From Massilia sp. R2A-15 (GTDB taxonomy: Bacteria > Pseudomonadota > Gammaproteobacteria > Burkholderiales > Burkholderiaceae_D): a DNA stretch of 64,000 nucleotides. Positions 11,162 through 20,429 of this stretch are shown in pieces. The stretch is taken from positions 434,001-498,000 of the forward strand of contig NZ_CP131935.1 of the NCBI RefSeq assembly GCF_030704305.1, given 5' to 3'. The notes under the pieces were generated by a model. The model was not told the DNA's origin, ran no database searches, and worked only from the letters and a program-made list of their open reading frames with translations. Numbering within the stretch: position 1 is the stretch's first letter; every line of letters starts with the position of its first letter. The position numbers and the translations under genes are program-made.

Positions 11162-12364
11162 ATGGAAGTTTTCGGCTATCTGACCCCCTATATCCTCGAC
11201 TGGCTCAATCTCGTCTTGCGCTGGCTGCACGTCATCACCGGCATCGCCTGGATCGGCGCCTCGTTCTACTTCGTCTGGCTCGATAACACGATCCGTCCGC
11301 CGGCGCCCGGCTCCGACCTGGCGAAGAAGGGCGTGTCGGGCGAACTGTGGGCGGTGCACGGCGGCGGCTTCTACAACCCGCAGAAGTACCTGGTGGCCCC
11401 GGCGGAACTGCCGAAGGAGCTGCACTGGTTCAAATGGGAGGCGTATTCCACCTGGCTGTCCGGCTTCGCGCTGCTCACCATCGTCTATTACTTCAACGCG
11501 CAGGCGATGATGGTCGATAAGTCGGTGGCCGACCTGTCCTCGCTGCAGGCGGTGGGCATCGGCCTCGGCAGCCTGCTGGTCGGCTGGACCGTGTACGACC
11601 TGCTGTGCCGCTCGAAGCTGGGCCAGCACGACGGCGCGTTCGGCGTGGTGATGTTCGCCTTCCTGGTTGCCAGCGCGTGGGTGCTGAACAAGTACCTGAG
11701 CGGGCGCGCGGCCTACATCCACGTCGGCGCGATGATCGGCACCATCATGGTGGCGAACGTGCTGATGCTGATCATCCCGGGGCAGCGCAAGATGGTTGAC
11801 GCCATGGCGGCCGGCGGCAAGCCCGATCCGATCCACGGCCTGCGCGCCAAGCAGCGCAGCGTCCACAATAACTACTTCACGCTGCCGGTGCTGTTCATCA
11901 TGATCAGCAACCACTACGCGATGACCTACCGCCACGAGCACGCATGGGCGGTGCTGGCGACGATCATGGCGGCGGGCGTGTTGATCCGCCACTTCTTCAA
12001 CCTGCGCCACAAGGGCCGCACCGAGTACATCTATCCGGCTGCCGGCGTGGCGCTGCTGCTGGCGCTGGCCGTGGCCATCGCACCGAAGGCGCCGGCCGCC
12101 GCGCCGCAGGTGCAGTTCAGCCAGGTGCAGGCGATCGTCGCGCAGCGCTGCGCCTCGTGCCACTCGGATCATCCGACCCAGCCCGGCTTCGCCGCGGCGC
12201 CAGCAGGGATTGCGCTGAACACGGCGGAAGGAATCCACCACAATGCAGCGAGAATCTACCAGCAGGCGGTGCAGCTGAAGGCGATGCCGCTTGCGAACCT
12301 GACCAACATGACCGACGCCGAACGCGCGCAAATCGGCGCCTGGTTCGAAGCCGGCGCCAAATAA
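11162..12364 (+). CDS. puuD: Membrane-bound urate hydroxylase PuuD with C-terminal cytochrome c domain
   Basis: 400 residues. Oxidises urate to 5-hydroxyisourate in the inner membrane, passing electrons to its own cytochrome c domain rather than to oxygen (known for the PuuD family). About eight hydrophobic segments form the first 300 residues, with WLHVITGIAWIGASFYFVWLD near the N terminus. The C-terminal 100 residues hold one heme c motif, CASCH, at about residue 331 and a later Met-containing region (KAMPLANLTNMT). I chose ATG 11162 (MEVFGYLTP); the upstream in-frame part is not family-like. It is followed 8 bases later by an M20 hydrolase. 5-Hydroxyisourate hydrolase (UraH) is not in the window. 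Confidence 0.9.
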   Translation: MEVFGYLTPYILDWLNLVLRWLHVITGIAWIGASFYFVWLDNTIRPPAPGSDLAKKGVSGELWAVHGGGFYNPQKYLVAPAELPKELHWFKWEAYSTWLSGFALLTIVYYFNAQAMMVDKSVADLSSLQAVGIGLGSLLVGWTVYDLLCRSKLGQHDGAFGVVMFAFLVASAWVLNKYLSGRAAYIHVGAMIGTIMVANVLMLIIPGQRKMVDAMAAGGKPDPIHGLRAKQRSVHNNYFTLPVLFIMISNHYAMTYRHEHAWAVLATIMAAGVLIRHFFNLRHKGRTEYIYPAAGVALLLALAVAIAPKAPAAAPQVQFSQVQAIVAQRCASCHSDHPTQPGFAAAPAGIALNTAEGIHHNAARIYQQAVQLKAMPLANLTNMTDAERAQIGAWFEAGAK

Positions 12365-12372
12365 GGACTGAC

Positions 12373-13602
12373 ATGCAAGCACAAGAAAAACTCACCAGCT
12401 GGATCGACGCCCATTTCGACGAGGAAGTCGCGTTCCTGCAGAAGGTCATCCAGATTCCGACCGACACGCCGCCGGGGAACAACGCGCCGCATGCCGACGC
12501 GGTTGCCGACATGGTGGCCGGCTTCGGCTGGAGCGCCGAGAAGCACGCGGTGCCGGCGCAGGCCGTGCACGACTACGGCATGGAGAGCATCAGCAACCTG
12601 ATCGTGCGCCGGCCGTACGCCGCGGGCGGCCCGACCATTGCGCTCAACGCGCATGGCGACGTGGTGCCGCCGGGCGAGGGCTGGACCAAGCCGCCGTATG
12701 GTGGCGTGGTCGAAGACGGCTTCATTTACGGCCGCGCGGCCGCGGTGTCGAAGTGCGATTTTGCGACCTTCATCTTCGCCGTGCGCGCGCTGGAAGCGGC
12801 CGGCGTGCCGCTGAAGGGCGGGGTGGAGCTGCACTTCACTTACGACGAAGAATTCGGCGGCCTGCTCGGCCCGGGCTGGCTGCTGGAACAGAAGCTGACC
12901 AAGCCGGACCTGGTCATCGCGGCCGGCTTCAGCTACAACATCGTCACCGCGCACAACGCCTGCCTGCAGCTGGAGGTGACGGTGCACGGCAAGTCGGGCC
13001 ATGGCGCGATGCCGGAGACGGGGCATGACGCCTTGCAGGCCGCCACGCGCATCCTGAACGCGATCTACAACGAGCTGCCGGAACTGAAGAAGATCAAGTC
13101 GAAGGTGGCGGGCATCGATTCGCCGACCATGCTGGTGGGCCGCATCGACGGCGGAACCAACACCAACGTGGTGCCGGGAAAAGTGGTGCTGAAGCTGGAC
13201 CGCCGCATGATTCCGGACGAGGACCCGGTCGAAGTCGAGGCGCATGTGCGCGCGCTGATCGAGAACGCGGTGGCCGGCCAGCCTGGCATTCGCGTCGAGA
13301 TCAAGCGCCTGCTGCTGTCGCACGCGCTGCGCCCGCTGCCGGGATCGGACAAGCTGGTGGCGAGTTTGCAGAAGAATGGCCGCGAGGTGATCGGCGAGGA
13401 GATTACCGCGCAGGGCACGCCGCTGTATGCGGACGCGCGCCTGTATGGCGAGCACGGGATTCCGGCGGTGCTGTATGGCGCCGGCCCGCGCACGGTGCCG
13501 GAGTCGAATGCGAAGAAGGCCGACGAGCGGCTGGCGCTGGAGGACTTGCGCAAGGCGACCAAGGTGGTGGCGTTGACGCTGCTGGATTTTTTGGCGGCGT
13601 AA
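12373..13602 (+). CDS. M20-family metallohydrolase with altered metal-bridging motif
   Basis: 409 residues, M20 (ArgE/DapE/ACY1-like) fold: LNAHGDVVPPGEGW near residue 90 gives the first metal His/Asp, TYDEEFGG gives the Glu pair, and a dimerisation domain starts at about 190. In the motif that normally reads GRGxxDMKGG, where the Asp bridges both metals, this protein has GRAAAVSKCDF, with Ser in place of that Asp. Activity is thus uncertain, although the other ligands look intact. Its start is 8 bases after puuD, so it probably shares the puuD transcript and may act on a ureido or acylated nitrogen compound in purine catabolism; the substrate is unknown. Confidence 0.8.
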   Translation: MQAQEKLTSWIDAHFDEEVAFLQKVIQIPTDTPPGNNAPHADAVADMVAGFGWSAEKHAVPAQAVHDYGMESISNLIVRRPYAAGGPTIALNAHGDVVPPGEGWTKPPYGGVVEDGFIYGRAAAVSKCDFATFIFAVRALEAAGVPLKGGVELHFTYDEEFGGLLGPGWLLEQKLTKPDLVIAAGFSYNIVTAHNACLQLEVTVHGKSGHGAMPETGHDALQAATRILNAIYNELPELKKIKSKVAGIDSPTMLVGRIDGGTNTNVVPGKVVLKLDRRMIPDEDPVEVEAHVRALIENAVAGQPGIRVEIKRLLLSHALRPLPGSDKLVASLQKNGREVIGEEITAQGTPLYADARLYGEHGIPAVLYGAGPRTVPESNAKKADERLALEDLRKATKVVALTLLDFLAA

Positions 13603-13612
13603 CCCAAGGCTT

Positions 13613-13700
13613 GTCGTACCTGCGCAGGCAGGTACCCATACTGAATCGGCTTTACCTCATTAGCACGCTCAGCATGGGTACCTGCCTTCGCAGGTACGAC
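13613..13700. repeat. Second repeat family: long inverted repeat between convergent genes
   Basis: The left arm begins GTCGTACCTGCGCAGGCAGG at 13613; the right arm is its near-complement ending GGTACGAC at 13700, with an unrelated 30-base centre. Each arm itself contains a short internal palindrome (CCTGCGCAGG). It fills the gap between the convergent M20 and S9 genes. A second copy is at 30522-30600, also between convergent genes. Confidence 0.85.
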
Positions 13701-13713
13701 GTCTTGAAGGTAG

Positions 13714-16074
13714 TTACTGCTTCAGCGTTTTCTCGAACAGCTGGTAAATGCGGCGGTATTCGTCATACCAGCTCTCCGGCTGCACGAAGCCGTGCCGCTC
13801 GAGCGGATAGCTGGCCAGCTCCCAGTGATCCTTCTTCAGTTCGATCAGGCGCTGCGCGATGCGCACCGAGTCCTGGTAGAACACGTTGTCGTCGACCATG
13901 CCGTGCGCGATCAGCAGGCTGCCGCGCAGTTGGTCGGCGTATTCGATCGGCGAGGACTTGCGATATGCTTCCGGATCGAGGTCCGGCGTGTTGAGAATGT
14001 TGGCCGTGTAGTCGTGGTTATAGGTCGTCCAGTCCGACACCGGCCGCAGCGCGGCGCCCGACTTGAAAACGTCCGGCGCGCGCATCAGTGCCATGAAGGT
14101 CATGAAGCCGCCGTAGCTGCCGCCGTAGATGCCGACGTTCTTCAGGTCGCCCTGCAGGTTGGCGGCCATCCAGTTCACGCCGTCGACGTAGTCTTCCAGC
14201 TCCGGATAGCCCATCTGGCGATAGATCGCGGTGCGCCAGTCGCGCCCGTAGCCGCTGGACGCGCGGTAGTCCATGTCCATCACGATGTAGCCGCGTTCGA
14301 CCAGGAGGTTGTGGAACATCTGCTCGCGGAAGTAGTTCGGATAGCGCTTGCTGACGTTCTGCAGGTAGCCGGCGCCGTGCACGAACATCACGATCGGATA
14401 CTTCTTGCCCGGCTCGAGCTGCGCCGGCCGGTACACCTTGGCCCATACCGGCGCCGCGCCGTGCGTCGACGGCACCGCGACGAATTGCGGCGCGATCCAT
14501 TCGCGCGCTTTGAAGTCGGCGCTGCGGGTGTCGGTCAGCGCCACCGCCGCGCCGCCATGCAGCGGCACGCTGGCCAGCTGCGCCGGCATGTAGCTCGACG
14601 AATAGTGGACCAGCAGCTTGCGCTGGTCGGGCGACAATGCGAATCGCTCGACGCCGCCGCCCAGCGCGGTGACTTCATGAATTTCGCCATCCTTCGCCGA
14701 CACCGCGCACACCTCGTAGTCGCCCGGTGTCTTGCGGTTGCACAGCAGGTAGGCGGTGGTGCCGTCGGACGACCAGTTGATCGCCGTCGCTTCCCATTTG
14801 CCCTGGGTGAGCGCGCGCACCTTGCCGTCGGCGGCCCGCGTGTACAGGTGGGCGTAGCCGCTTTCTTCGGACTGGTACCACAGCGTGCTGTTATCGGGCA
14901 GCCAGCCGAAGTCGTTGTTGCCGTTGTTGATCCACGCGACGTCGCTGGTGCGGTGCGCCGGCTTGAGCGTCGCCCCGGCCAGGTCCACGGTCGCGATCCA
15001 GCGGTCCTTGTTGTCGATCGAGCGCACGATCACCGCGGCCTGCGCGCCGTTGGCGCTCCAGGCCATGGCCGCGCCATCGTCGTCGATGCGCACGCCGCGG
15101 TTGCCCTTGAGCGGATCGAGCTTGCGCGCCGCGCGCATCGCCGCCAGCGGATCGGTGGCGATGCCGGGCAGCGGGTCGAACGCCAGGTCGCGCACCTGGC
15201 GCGTGGCCAGGTCGATCAGCTTGAGCGTGTGCGGCGCCGGCATGTTGCGGCCCACGCGGGTGCGCTGGTCGTCGAATTCCTCGTAGCCCGATTCGGTCAC
15301 GTAGCGCGGCATCTTGCCGATGCGGCCTTTCTCGGTCGCTTTCGGCGCCGTTACCACCAGTAGCCAGCGACCGTCCGGCGACAGGGCGCTGCCGTCGATG
15401 ACGACCTTGTCGCCCAGGTAGATCGGGGCCGGCGCGCGGGTCGGGTCGGCGCGGCGTTCCTGCTCGGCGCGTTCGCGCCCGGCGTCGCGCTCGTCCTTCT
15501 GGCGCTTGAGCGTGGCGATCAGGCGCAGCTGCATGTCGCGCATCGCGTCGTCGTCCGGCGCGGCGGCGGGATCCTTCGACGCGCGCACCAGCGCCACCGG
15601 CGAGACGATTCGGTCCGCGCGGCTCCAGCTGAGCCACTCGTGGCCGACGCGGAACTGCACGCTGCGGCCGTCGGCGGAATACTGCGGCGCCGCCAGGCCG
15701 TTGCTGCCGCGGGTGATCTGGGTCAGCACGCCGGTTTTCAGGTCGCGCTCGAACAGGTCGCCGTTGCGCAGCAGGACACTGCGGGTGTGTTCGCGGTTAT
15801 AGACGACGGCGGCGCTGTCGAGGTTCGCCAGTTCGGCGTCGCCGACCAGGCGCGCCTTGCCGGCGGCCGCTTCGAAGGTGTCGCGCAGCGGCGAGCCGGC
15901 GCGCTTCTGTTTATAGAACACGTGCTTGCCGTCCCAGCTCCACCAGGCGGCTTCGACCGGCGTGCCGATCCAGTCGGGGTTGGCCATGGCCTGGTCGAGG
16001 GTTACGGGAGTGGCGGCGGAAACGGGCAGCGCGATGCTGGCGGCGGCCAGCAGCGAGAGTACGGAAAATCGCAT
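13714..16074 (-). CDS. S9-family (prolyl oligopeptidase/DPP-like) exported peptidase
   Basis: 786 residues with a signal peptide (MRFSVLSLLAAASIALPVSA). Residues about 40-540 form a beta-propeller-like region with WD40/PD40-type repeats (LSPDGRWLLV, WSSDGTTAYLL, LSPDQRKLLV). The C-terminal 230 residues are an alpha/beta-hydrolase: nucleophile Ser in YGGSYGGFM, Asp in HGMVDDNV, His in ERHGFV. It is expected to cleave peptides in the periplasm. ATG 16074 is chosen for the signal peptide; the frame is open further upstream without similarity. It converges with the M20 gene across the repeat at 13613. Confidence 0.9.
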   Translation of the reverse strand: MRFSVLSLLAAASIALPVSAATPVTLDQAMANPDWIGTPVEAAWWSWDGKHVFYKQKRAGSPLRDTFEAAAGKARLVGDAELANLDSAAVVYNREHTRSVLLRNGDLFERDLKTGVLTQITRGSNGLAAPQYSADGRSVQFRVGHEWLSWSRADRIVSPVALVRASKDPAAAPDDDAMRDMQLRLIATLKRQKDERDAGRERAEQERRADPTRAPAPIYLGDKVVIDGSALSPDGRWLLVVTAPKATEKGRIGKMPRYVTESGYEEFDDQRTRVGRNMPAPHTLKLIDLATRQVRDLAFDPLPGIATDPLAAMRAARKLDPLKGNRGVRIDDDGAAMAWSANGAQAAVIVRSIDNKDRWIATVDLAGATLKPAHRTSDVAWINNGNNDFGWLPDNSTLWYQSEESGYAHLYTRAADGKVRALTQGKWEATAINWSSDGTTAYLLCNRKTPGDYEVCAVSAKDGEIHEVTALGGGVERFALSPDQRKLLVHYSSSYMPAQLASVPLHGGAAVALTDTRSADFKAREWIAPQFVAVPSTHGAAPVWAKVYRPAQLEPGKKYPIVMFVHGAGYLQNVSKRYPNYFREQMFHNLLVERGYIVMDMDYRASSGYGRDWRTAIYRQMGYPELEDYVDGVNWMAANLQGDLKNVGIYGGSYGGFMTFMALMRAPDVFKSGAALRPVSDWTTYNHDYTANILNTPDLDPEAYRKSSPIEYADQLRGSLLIAHGMVDDNVFYQDSVRIAQRLIELKKDHWELASYPLERHGFVQPESWYDEYRRIYQLFEKTLKQ

Positions 16075-16154
16075 CGTCAGGGCGGGTAGTGGAGGGATCG
16101 GAGCCGGTGGGCCAGAAATTGCAACGAGGCATTCTAGCGCAGGTACCCGCAGAT

Positions 16155-16180
16155 GGGGCAGGTTCGGCGGAACCCGCCCC
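16155..16180. repeat. Diverged copy of the 27-bp palindrome
   Basis: GGGGCAGGTTC-GGC-GGAACCCGCCCC keeps the palindromic shape and the ATGGGG..CCCCATTTT setting of other copies but differs at several arm positions, some in a compensating way. It lies upstream of the S9 peptidase start. Confidence 0.6.
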
Positions 16181-16247
16181 ATTTTCACGCACCGCGACGG
16201 GACGGCGACTGACAACGCGGCGCCGCAGGGAAGGGCGCCAGGGGGGA

Positions 16248-16355
16248 TCAGGCGGCCTTGTTCTTGGCCGAACGCGAGCGCGGACGGAACATGATCAGGC
16301 GGGTAATGACGGCAACTGCGGCCAGTGCGACCGGGACGTATTCGAGGATTTCCAT
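16248..16355 (-). CDS. 35-residue single-span membrane microprotein
   Basis: A very short reading frame starting MEILEYVPVALAAVAVI, with one hydrophobic segment (residues about 6-22) followed by a very basic tail (RPRSRSAKNKAA). Its ATG at 16355 is two bases after the stop of the 88-residue gene, and GAGGGA sits 6-11 bases upstream of it, overlapping the end of that gene. That arrangement strongly suggests a translated, coupled gene. Function unknown; the basic cytoplasmic tail could anchor to a membrane complex or to nucleic acid, but that is speculation. Confidence 0.6.
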   Translation of the reverse strand: MEILEYVPVALAAVAVITRLIMFRPRSRSAKNKAA

Positions 16356-16357
16356 GA

Positions 16358-16624
16358 TCAGTCCCTCGCGGCGATGGCGCGCAGTTCGGCCGACAGGTTT
16401 GGCGAGAGGCTGTCGTACTGGCGGGCCAGCGAAAACAGCTGTCGGCGGCCCTTGGCCTTGGCGCGGGCGTCCGAAGCTTCGGTTACGCGTACTTCCTGCG
16501 CCACGAACTGGCGGTCCTGGGCGGCGAACAGGGCTTCGGCGAACGCGCGCGCGGCGTAGGTCACGTCGAGAAAGTATTGGCGCAGCGGGCTCACTGGCGC
16601 ATCAGAAAAAGTGGCGGTGGTCAT
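16358..16624 (-). CDS. Small hypothetical protein, 88 residues
   Basis: No family recognised. The sequence is mostly predicted helical and rich in Ala, Gln and Arg (residues 20-85, VTYAARAFAEALFAAQ then an alternating acidic/basic stretch), cytoplasmic, without membrane spans or signal. A GGAATCAAC stretch precedes ATG 16624. It forms a two-gene unit with the 35-residue membrane protein downstream and diverges from the TonB siderophore receptor, whose upstream region contains a Fur-like box, so iron control of this pair is possible. Confidence 0.65.
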   Translation of the reverse strand: MTTATFSDAPVSPLRQYFLDVTYAARAFAEALFAAQDRQFVAQEVRVTEASDARAKAKGRRQLFSLARQYDSLSPNLSAELRAIAARD

Positions 16625-16777
16625 GTTGATTCCTTAGGCTTTATTGCGATGTTGCGGTGCAGTATAAATGCCGTGGAGCCATAAATGAACTTTAGATTTC
16701 TGATGGCCTCCATAACCGGTGTGAATGTTGTCAGGAAGAATAGCCACGAGAGCATGGCGTTTTGCAAATGGAGATGC

Positions 16778-16798
16778 AAATGAGAGTGATTCCCATTT
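16778..16798 (+). promoter_or_regulatory. Candidate Fur box upstream of the TonB siderophore receptor
   Basis: AAATGAGAGTGATTCCCATTT is an imperfect inverted repeat that differs at two positions from the common core TGAGAATGATTCTCA. It lies about 100 bases upstream of the receptor start, in an AT-richer promoter-like stretch, and may also affect the divergent 88-residue gene. Confidence 0.55.
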
Positions 16799-16895
16799 AC
16801 AGATTATCGGATCTTCGTTATGATGCTTTCCAGACTCGGCAGATTTGCCACGCGCCGCTCCGGCTGCGCGCCACCACCATATTGAGGAACCCGTT

Positions 16896-19253
16896 TTGAA
16901 CCACTCGCCAGCATCCATCCGCCACACCGACGACGCTTTGCGCGCCATGCAGAAAACCACCTTGGCCATGAGCATTTCCGGCGCGGTGCTGATGATGCCG
17001 TTCGCCGCGGGCGCGCAGGCCGTGGCCACCCCGGCCGGCGCACAAGTGAAGGACATGGGCGAAGTGATCGTGTACGGCAAGAAGATCGAGTCGAACCCGA
17101 ACGCAGAAAACGGCGTGGCGTACAAGGCGAGAACCTCGGGCGATTCGCGCCACACGCGTCCGCTGGCCGAAACCCCGCAAACGATCGCGGTCGTCACCAA
17201 GGCGGCGATCGACGATTCCGGCATGACCGACCTGAAGCAGGTGCTGGGCGCCCAGCCGGGCATCACCCTGGGCACCGGCGAGAACGGAAATGCCTTCGGC
17301 GACCGCTACATCATCCGCGGCCAGGAAGCGCGCAGCGACGTGTTCGTGGACGGCCTGCGCGACCCGGGCATGAGCACCCGCGAGAGCTTCGCGATCGAAC
17401 AGCTGGAAATATCCAAGGGTCCGAACTCGAGCTTCGCCGGCCGCGGCACGGCCGGCGGCGCGATCAACGCGATCACCAAGCAGGCCACGCTGGACAAGGA
17501 TTTCACGCGCGTGTCGGCGGCGGTGGGCAGCGACAGCCACAAGCGCGTCAGCACCGACATCAACAAGGGCTTCGGCGACCACTTCGCGCTGCGCGCCAAT
17601 GCGCTGTACGGCGACGAAGGCGTGCCGGACCGCGCGCCGTCGGACCGCGGCCGCGAGGGCGTGGCCGTGTCGGGCCTGTGGGAACGCGACCGCGACCTGT
17701 CGGTCACGCTCGACTACTACGGCCTGCGCACCAAGGACCACATGCCCGACCTCGGTGCCTACCTGGTCGGCGCCGTGCCGAACCGCGTGCCGGCCACCAA
17801 CGTGCCGGTGTACGCCCAGACCAACGACTTCCTGAAATCGAATGTCGATACCGTCACCGCGCGTATCAACTGGAAGCTGGCGCCGAGCCTGCGCCTGACC
17901 AGCCTGACCCGCTACGGCAAATCGGAAAACAGCTACAACACCACCGGCGCCAACAGCGCGACCCGTTTCAACGGCGCGACCGGCGATCAGTACACCACCG
18001 TGGCGCTGGACAACGGCCATAGCGGCTGGCAGGACATCGACTACTTCGCTCACCAGAGCAACCTGCGCTGGGACGTGCTGGCGGGCGGCCTGAAGCACGA
18101 GTTCATCGTCGGCGCCGAATATACCGACCACAAGGTCGTCTCCGGCAACTACGCGTTCACCAACACCACGCCATTCAACTGCAAGACCACCGCGGGCGTC
18201 GGCGCCAACAACGGCTTCTGCTGGACCGACAGCAAGGGCAATCCGGCTACCAGCGACCTGACCACCTTCGCCGGCCGCAGCGCGACCCGGCTGGGCCAGA
18301 ACCAGGACTGGCGCGTCAAGACCATCGCGCTGACCGCGATGGACACGGTGGACCTGACGGACAAGTTCACCGCGTTCGGCGGCCTGCGCGTCGACCACTT
18401 CGACCTGGACCTGGTCCGCTCCAACAACCTGACCAATGTCACCACCGGCGACTACGGCTACAAGGACACGCTGGTCAACGGCCACCTGGGCCTGAGCTAC
18501 AAGGTGACGCCGAAGGGCATCGTCTACGGCAGCGTGGCGAGCGCCCAGGACATCAACGGCGGCGAGGCCGACGCGGGCACCGCCAGCGGCTACGGCGGCG
18601 CGGTGCTGTACCAGAACCAGATCGCCGGCGCCAAGCCGGAGACCTCGATCAACCTCGAGCTGGGCACCAAGTGGAACCTGTTCGGCGACAAGCTGCTGGC
18701 CACCGGGGCGCTGTTCCAGACCACCAAGAAGGACGTGATGGAAGGCGCCAACTACGACACCGTCGGCACCTTCAACACCGGCAAGAACCGCGTGCGCGGC
18801 GCAGAGTTCAGCCTGACCGGCGACATCACCGAGAAGCTGACGGCGCAGATCGGCGCGTCGTTCATGAAGTCGAAGGTGCTTGGCTCGGCCGTCGCCGCCA
18901 ACATCGGCAACCCGCTCAGCAACTTCGCCGAGCGCACCGCTTCGGCGCAGCTGAAGTACCAGCTGACCAACGCCTTCTCGTTCGGCGCCACGGTGCGCCA
19001 CGAGAGCGACCGTTGCGGCGGCCAGCCCGACACCGGCGCGCAGTTCGCCAACGGTGTGTGCATGCAGCCAGTGCCGTCGTTCACCGTGGCCGACGTGTTC
19101 GCCGCCTACCGCTTCAACAAGAAGCTCGACCTGCGCGTGAACGTGCTCAACGCCGGCAACAAGGACTACTACACCGCGGTGTACCGTTCCGGCGCCTTCC
19201 TGTACAAGGGCGATGCGCGCGCGGTGCGCCTGACCCTTAACTACGAAATCTGA
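16896..19253 (+). CDS. TonB-dependent catecholate-siderophore receptor (Fiu/PiuA-like)
   Basis: Outer-membrane beta-barrel of 785 residues. The plug carries PLAETPQTIAVVTKAAI and FGDRYIIRGQEARSDVFVDGLRDPG (typical siderophore-receptor plug sequence), followed by ISKGPNSSFAGRGTAGGAIN. The barrel ends in LTLNYEI, with a terminal hydrophobic residue pattern usual for BAM substrates. TTG 16896 is chosen because GAGGAAC sits seven bases upstream; ATG 16947 (MQKTTLAMSISG, a good signal peptide on its own) has no visible ribosome-binding sequence. The Fur-like box and the following piuC gene support iron-siderophore uptake. Confidence 0.88.
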   Translation: MNHSPASIRHTDDALRAMQKTTLAMSISGAVLMMPFAAGAQAVATPAGAQVKDMGEVIVYGKKIESNPNAENGVAYKARTSGDSRHTRPLAETPQTIAVVTKAAIDDSGMTDLKQVLGAQPGITLGTGENGNAFGDRYIIRGQEARSDVFVDGLRDPGMSTRESFAIEQLEISKGPNSSFAGRGTAGGAINAITKQATLDKDFTRVSAAVGSDSHKRVSTDINKGFGDHFALRANALYGDEGVPDRAPSDRGREGVAVSGLWERDRDLSVTLDYYGLRTKDHMPDLGAYLVGAVPNRVPATNVPVYAQTNDFLKSNVDTVTARINWKLAPSLRLTSLTRYGKSENSYNTTGANSATRFNGATGDQYTTVALDNGHSGWQDIDYFAHQSNLRWDVLAGGLKHEFIVGAEYTDHKVVSGNYAFTNTTPFNCKTTAGVGANNGFCWTDSKGNPATSDLTTFAGRSATRLGQNQDWRVKTIALTAMDTVDLTDKFTAFGGLRVDHFDLDLVRSNNLTNVTTGDYGYKDTLVNGHLGLSYKVTPKGIVYGSVASAQDINGGEADAGTASGYGGAVLYQNQIAGAKPETSINLELGTKWNLFGDKLLATGALFQTTKKDVMEGANYDTVGTFNTGKNRVRGAEFSLTGDITEKLTAQIGASFMKSKVLGSAVAANIGNPLSNFAERTASAQLKYQLTNAFSFGATVRHESDRCGGQPDTGAQFANGVCMQPVPSFTVADVFAAYRFNKKLDLRVNVLNAGNKDYYTAVYRSGAFLYKGDARAVRLTLNYEI

Positions 19254-19307
19254 TCGGAGAGGGCGGGGGCCGGTACAATGCCGGCTACCCCGCTACCGTG
19301 AACTGAT

Positions 19308-20429
19308 ATGACAACGTCCGCTCCCGCGCACGCGCCACTCGGCTCGATTCCCCCGGACCTTCGCTGTGCCGCGGATTACGAATTGCTGGCGCCGCGCTTC
19401 ATGGCGCTGCCCAGCCACGAATACGTCGCCGGCGGTTGCGGGCGCGACGTGACGGTGGCCGCCAACCTCGCGGCGTTTGCGCAGTGGACGGTGTATCCGC
19501 GCCTGTTGCGCGACGTGTCGGCGGGCCACACGCGCCTGTCCATCGCCGGCGTTCCCTTCGACCATCCGGTGCTGCTGGCGCCAGTCGCCTTCCAGAAGCT
19601 GGCCCATCCCCACGGCGAAATCGAGACGGCGCGCGCGGCCAACGCCATGCAGGCGTGCATGGTCGGCAGCACGCTGTCGTCATGCACGCTCGAGCAGGTC
19701 GCCGCGGCCGCCGGACCGCAGCGCTGGTTCCAGCTGTATTTTCAGCCGCGCCGCGAGGACACGCGGGCCTTGCTCGAGCGCGCCGCGGCAGCCGGTTACC
19801 AGGCCATCGTCGTGACGCTCGACGCCGCCATCCAGACCGCCGGCGCGCGCGCGCTGAAGGCAGGCTTCCGCATGCCGCCCGATTGCGCGCCGGTCAACCT
19901 GCTCGGCCAGCAAGGCCCGGCCGCGATCGAACTCGACCCGGAAGACAGCCGCATCTTCCAGGGCGCCATGCGCAATGCGCCGACCTGGGCTGATCTTTCG
20001 TGGCTGATGGCGCAGACCGCGCTGCCGGTGTGGGTGAAAGGCGTGCTGCATCCGGACGACGCGGTAGCGCTGCGCGACGCGGGCGTGGCCGGCATCGTAG
20101 TGTCGAATCACGGCGGGCGCAGTCTCGACGGCGCGCCGGCGAGCCTCGACGCGCTGCCGGCCATCCGGGCCGCATTGGGCGCCGGCTATCCGGTGCTGTT
20201 CGACAGCGGCATCCGCTCCGGCACGGACATTTTCAAGGCGCTGGCGCTGGGCGCCGATGCGGTGATGATCGGCCGGCTGCAGATTTATGCGCTGGCCGTG
20301 GCGGGCGCGCTCGGCGTGGCTCACATGATACGCCTGCTGCGCGAAGAACTCGAAGTGTGCATGGCGCTGGCCGGCTGCGCGACGCTCGACCAGATTGGCC
20401 CGGAAAATTTAATGAGGCGACCATGCTGA
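19308..20429 (+). CDS. FMN-dependent alpha-hydroxy-acid oxidase/dehydrogenase
   Basis: 373 residues, (beta/alpha)8 FMN enzyme of the lactate/glycolate/mandelate oxidase family. Visible: [13 protein letters not shown] in the FMN region, [10 protein letters not shown], the Lys of [12 protein letters not shown], the catalytic His/Arg of [13 protein letters not shown] and the phosphate loop [14 protein letters not shown]. It is soluble. It overlaps piuC by seven bases and follows the receptor by 54, so it belongs to the iron cluster; the substrate might be a hydroxy acid such as lactate or a siderophore-derived one, which sequence alone cannot decide. Confidence 0.87.
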   Translation: MTTSAPAHAPLGSIPPDLRCAADYELLAPRFMALPSHEYVAGGCGRDVTVAANLAAFAQWTVYPRLLRDVSAGHTRLSIAGVPFDHPVLLAPVAFQKLAHPHGEIETARAANAMQACMVGSTLSSCTLEQVAAAAGPQRWFQLYFQPRREDTRALLERAAAAGYQAIVVTLDAAIQTAGARALKAGFRMPPDCAPVNLLGQQGPAAIELDPEDSRIFQGAMRNAPTWADLSWLMAQTALPVWVKGVLHPDDAVALRDAGVAGIVVSNHGGRSLDGAPASLDALPAIRAALGAGYPVLFDSGIRSGTDIFKALALGADAVMIGRLQIYALAVAGALGVAHMIRLLREELEVCMALAGCATLDQIGPENLMRRPC

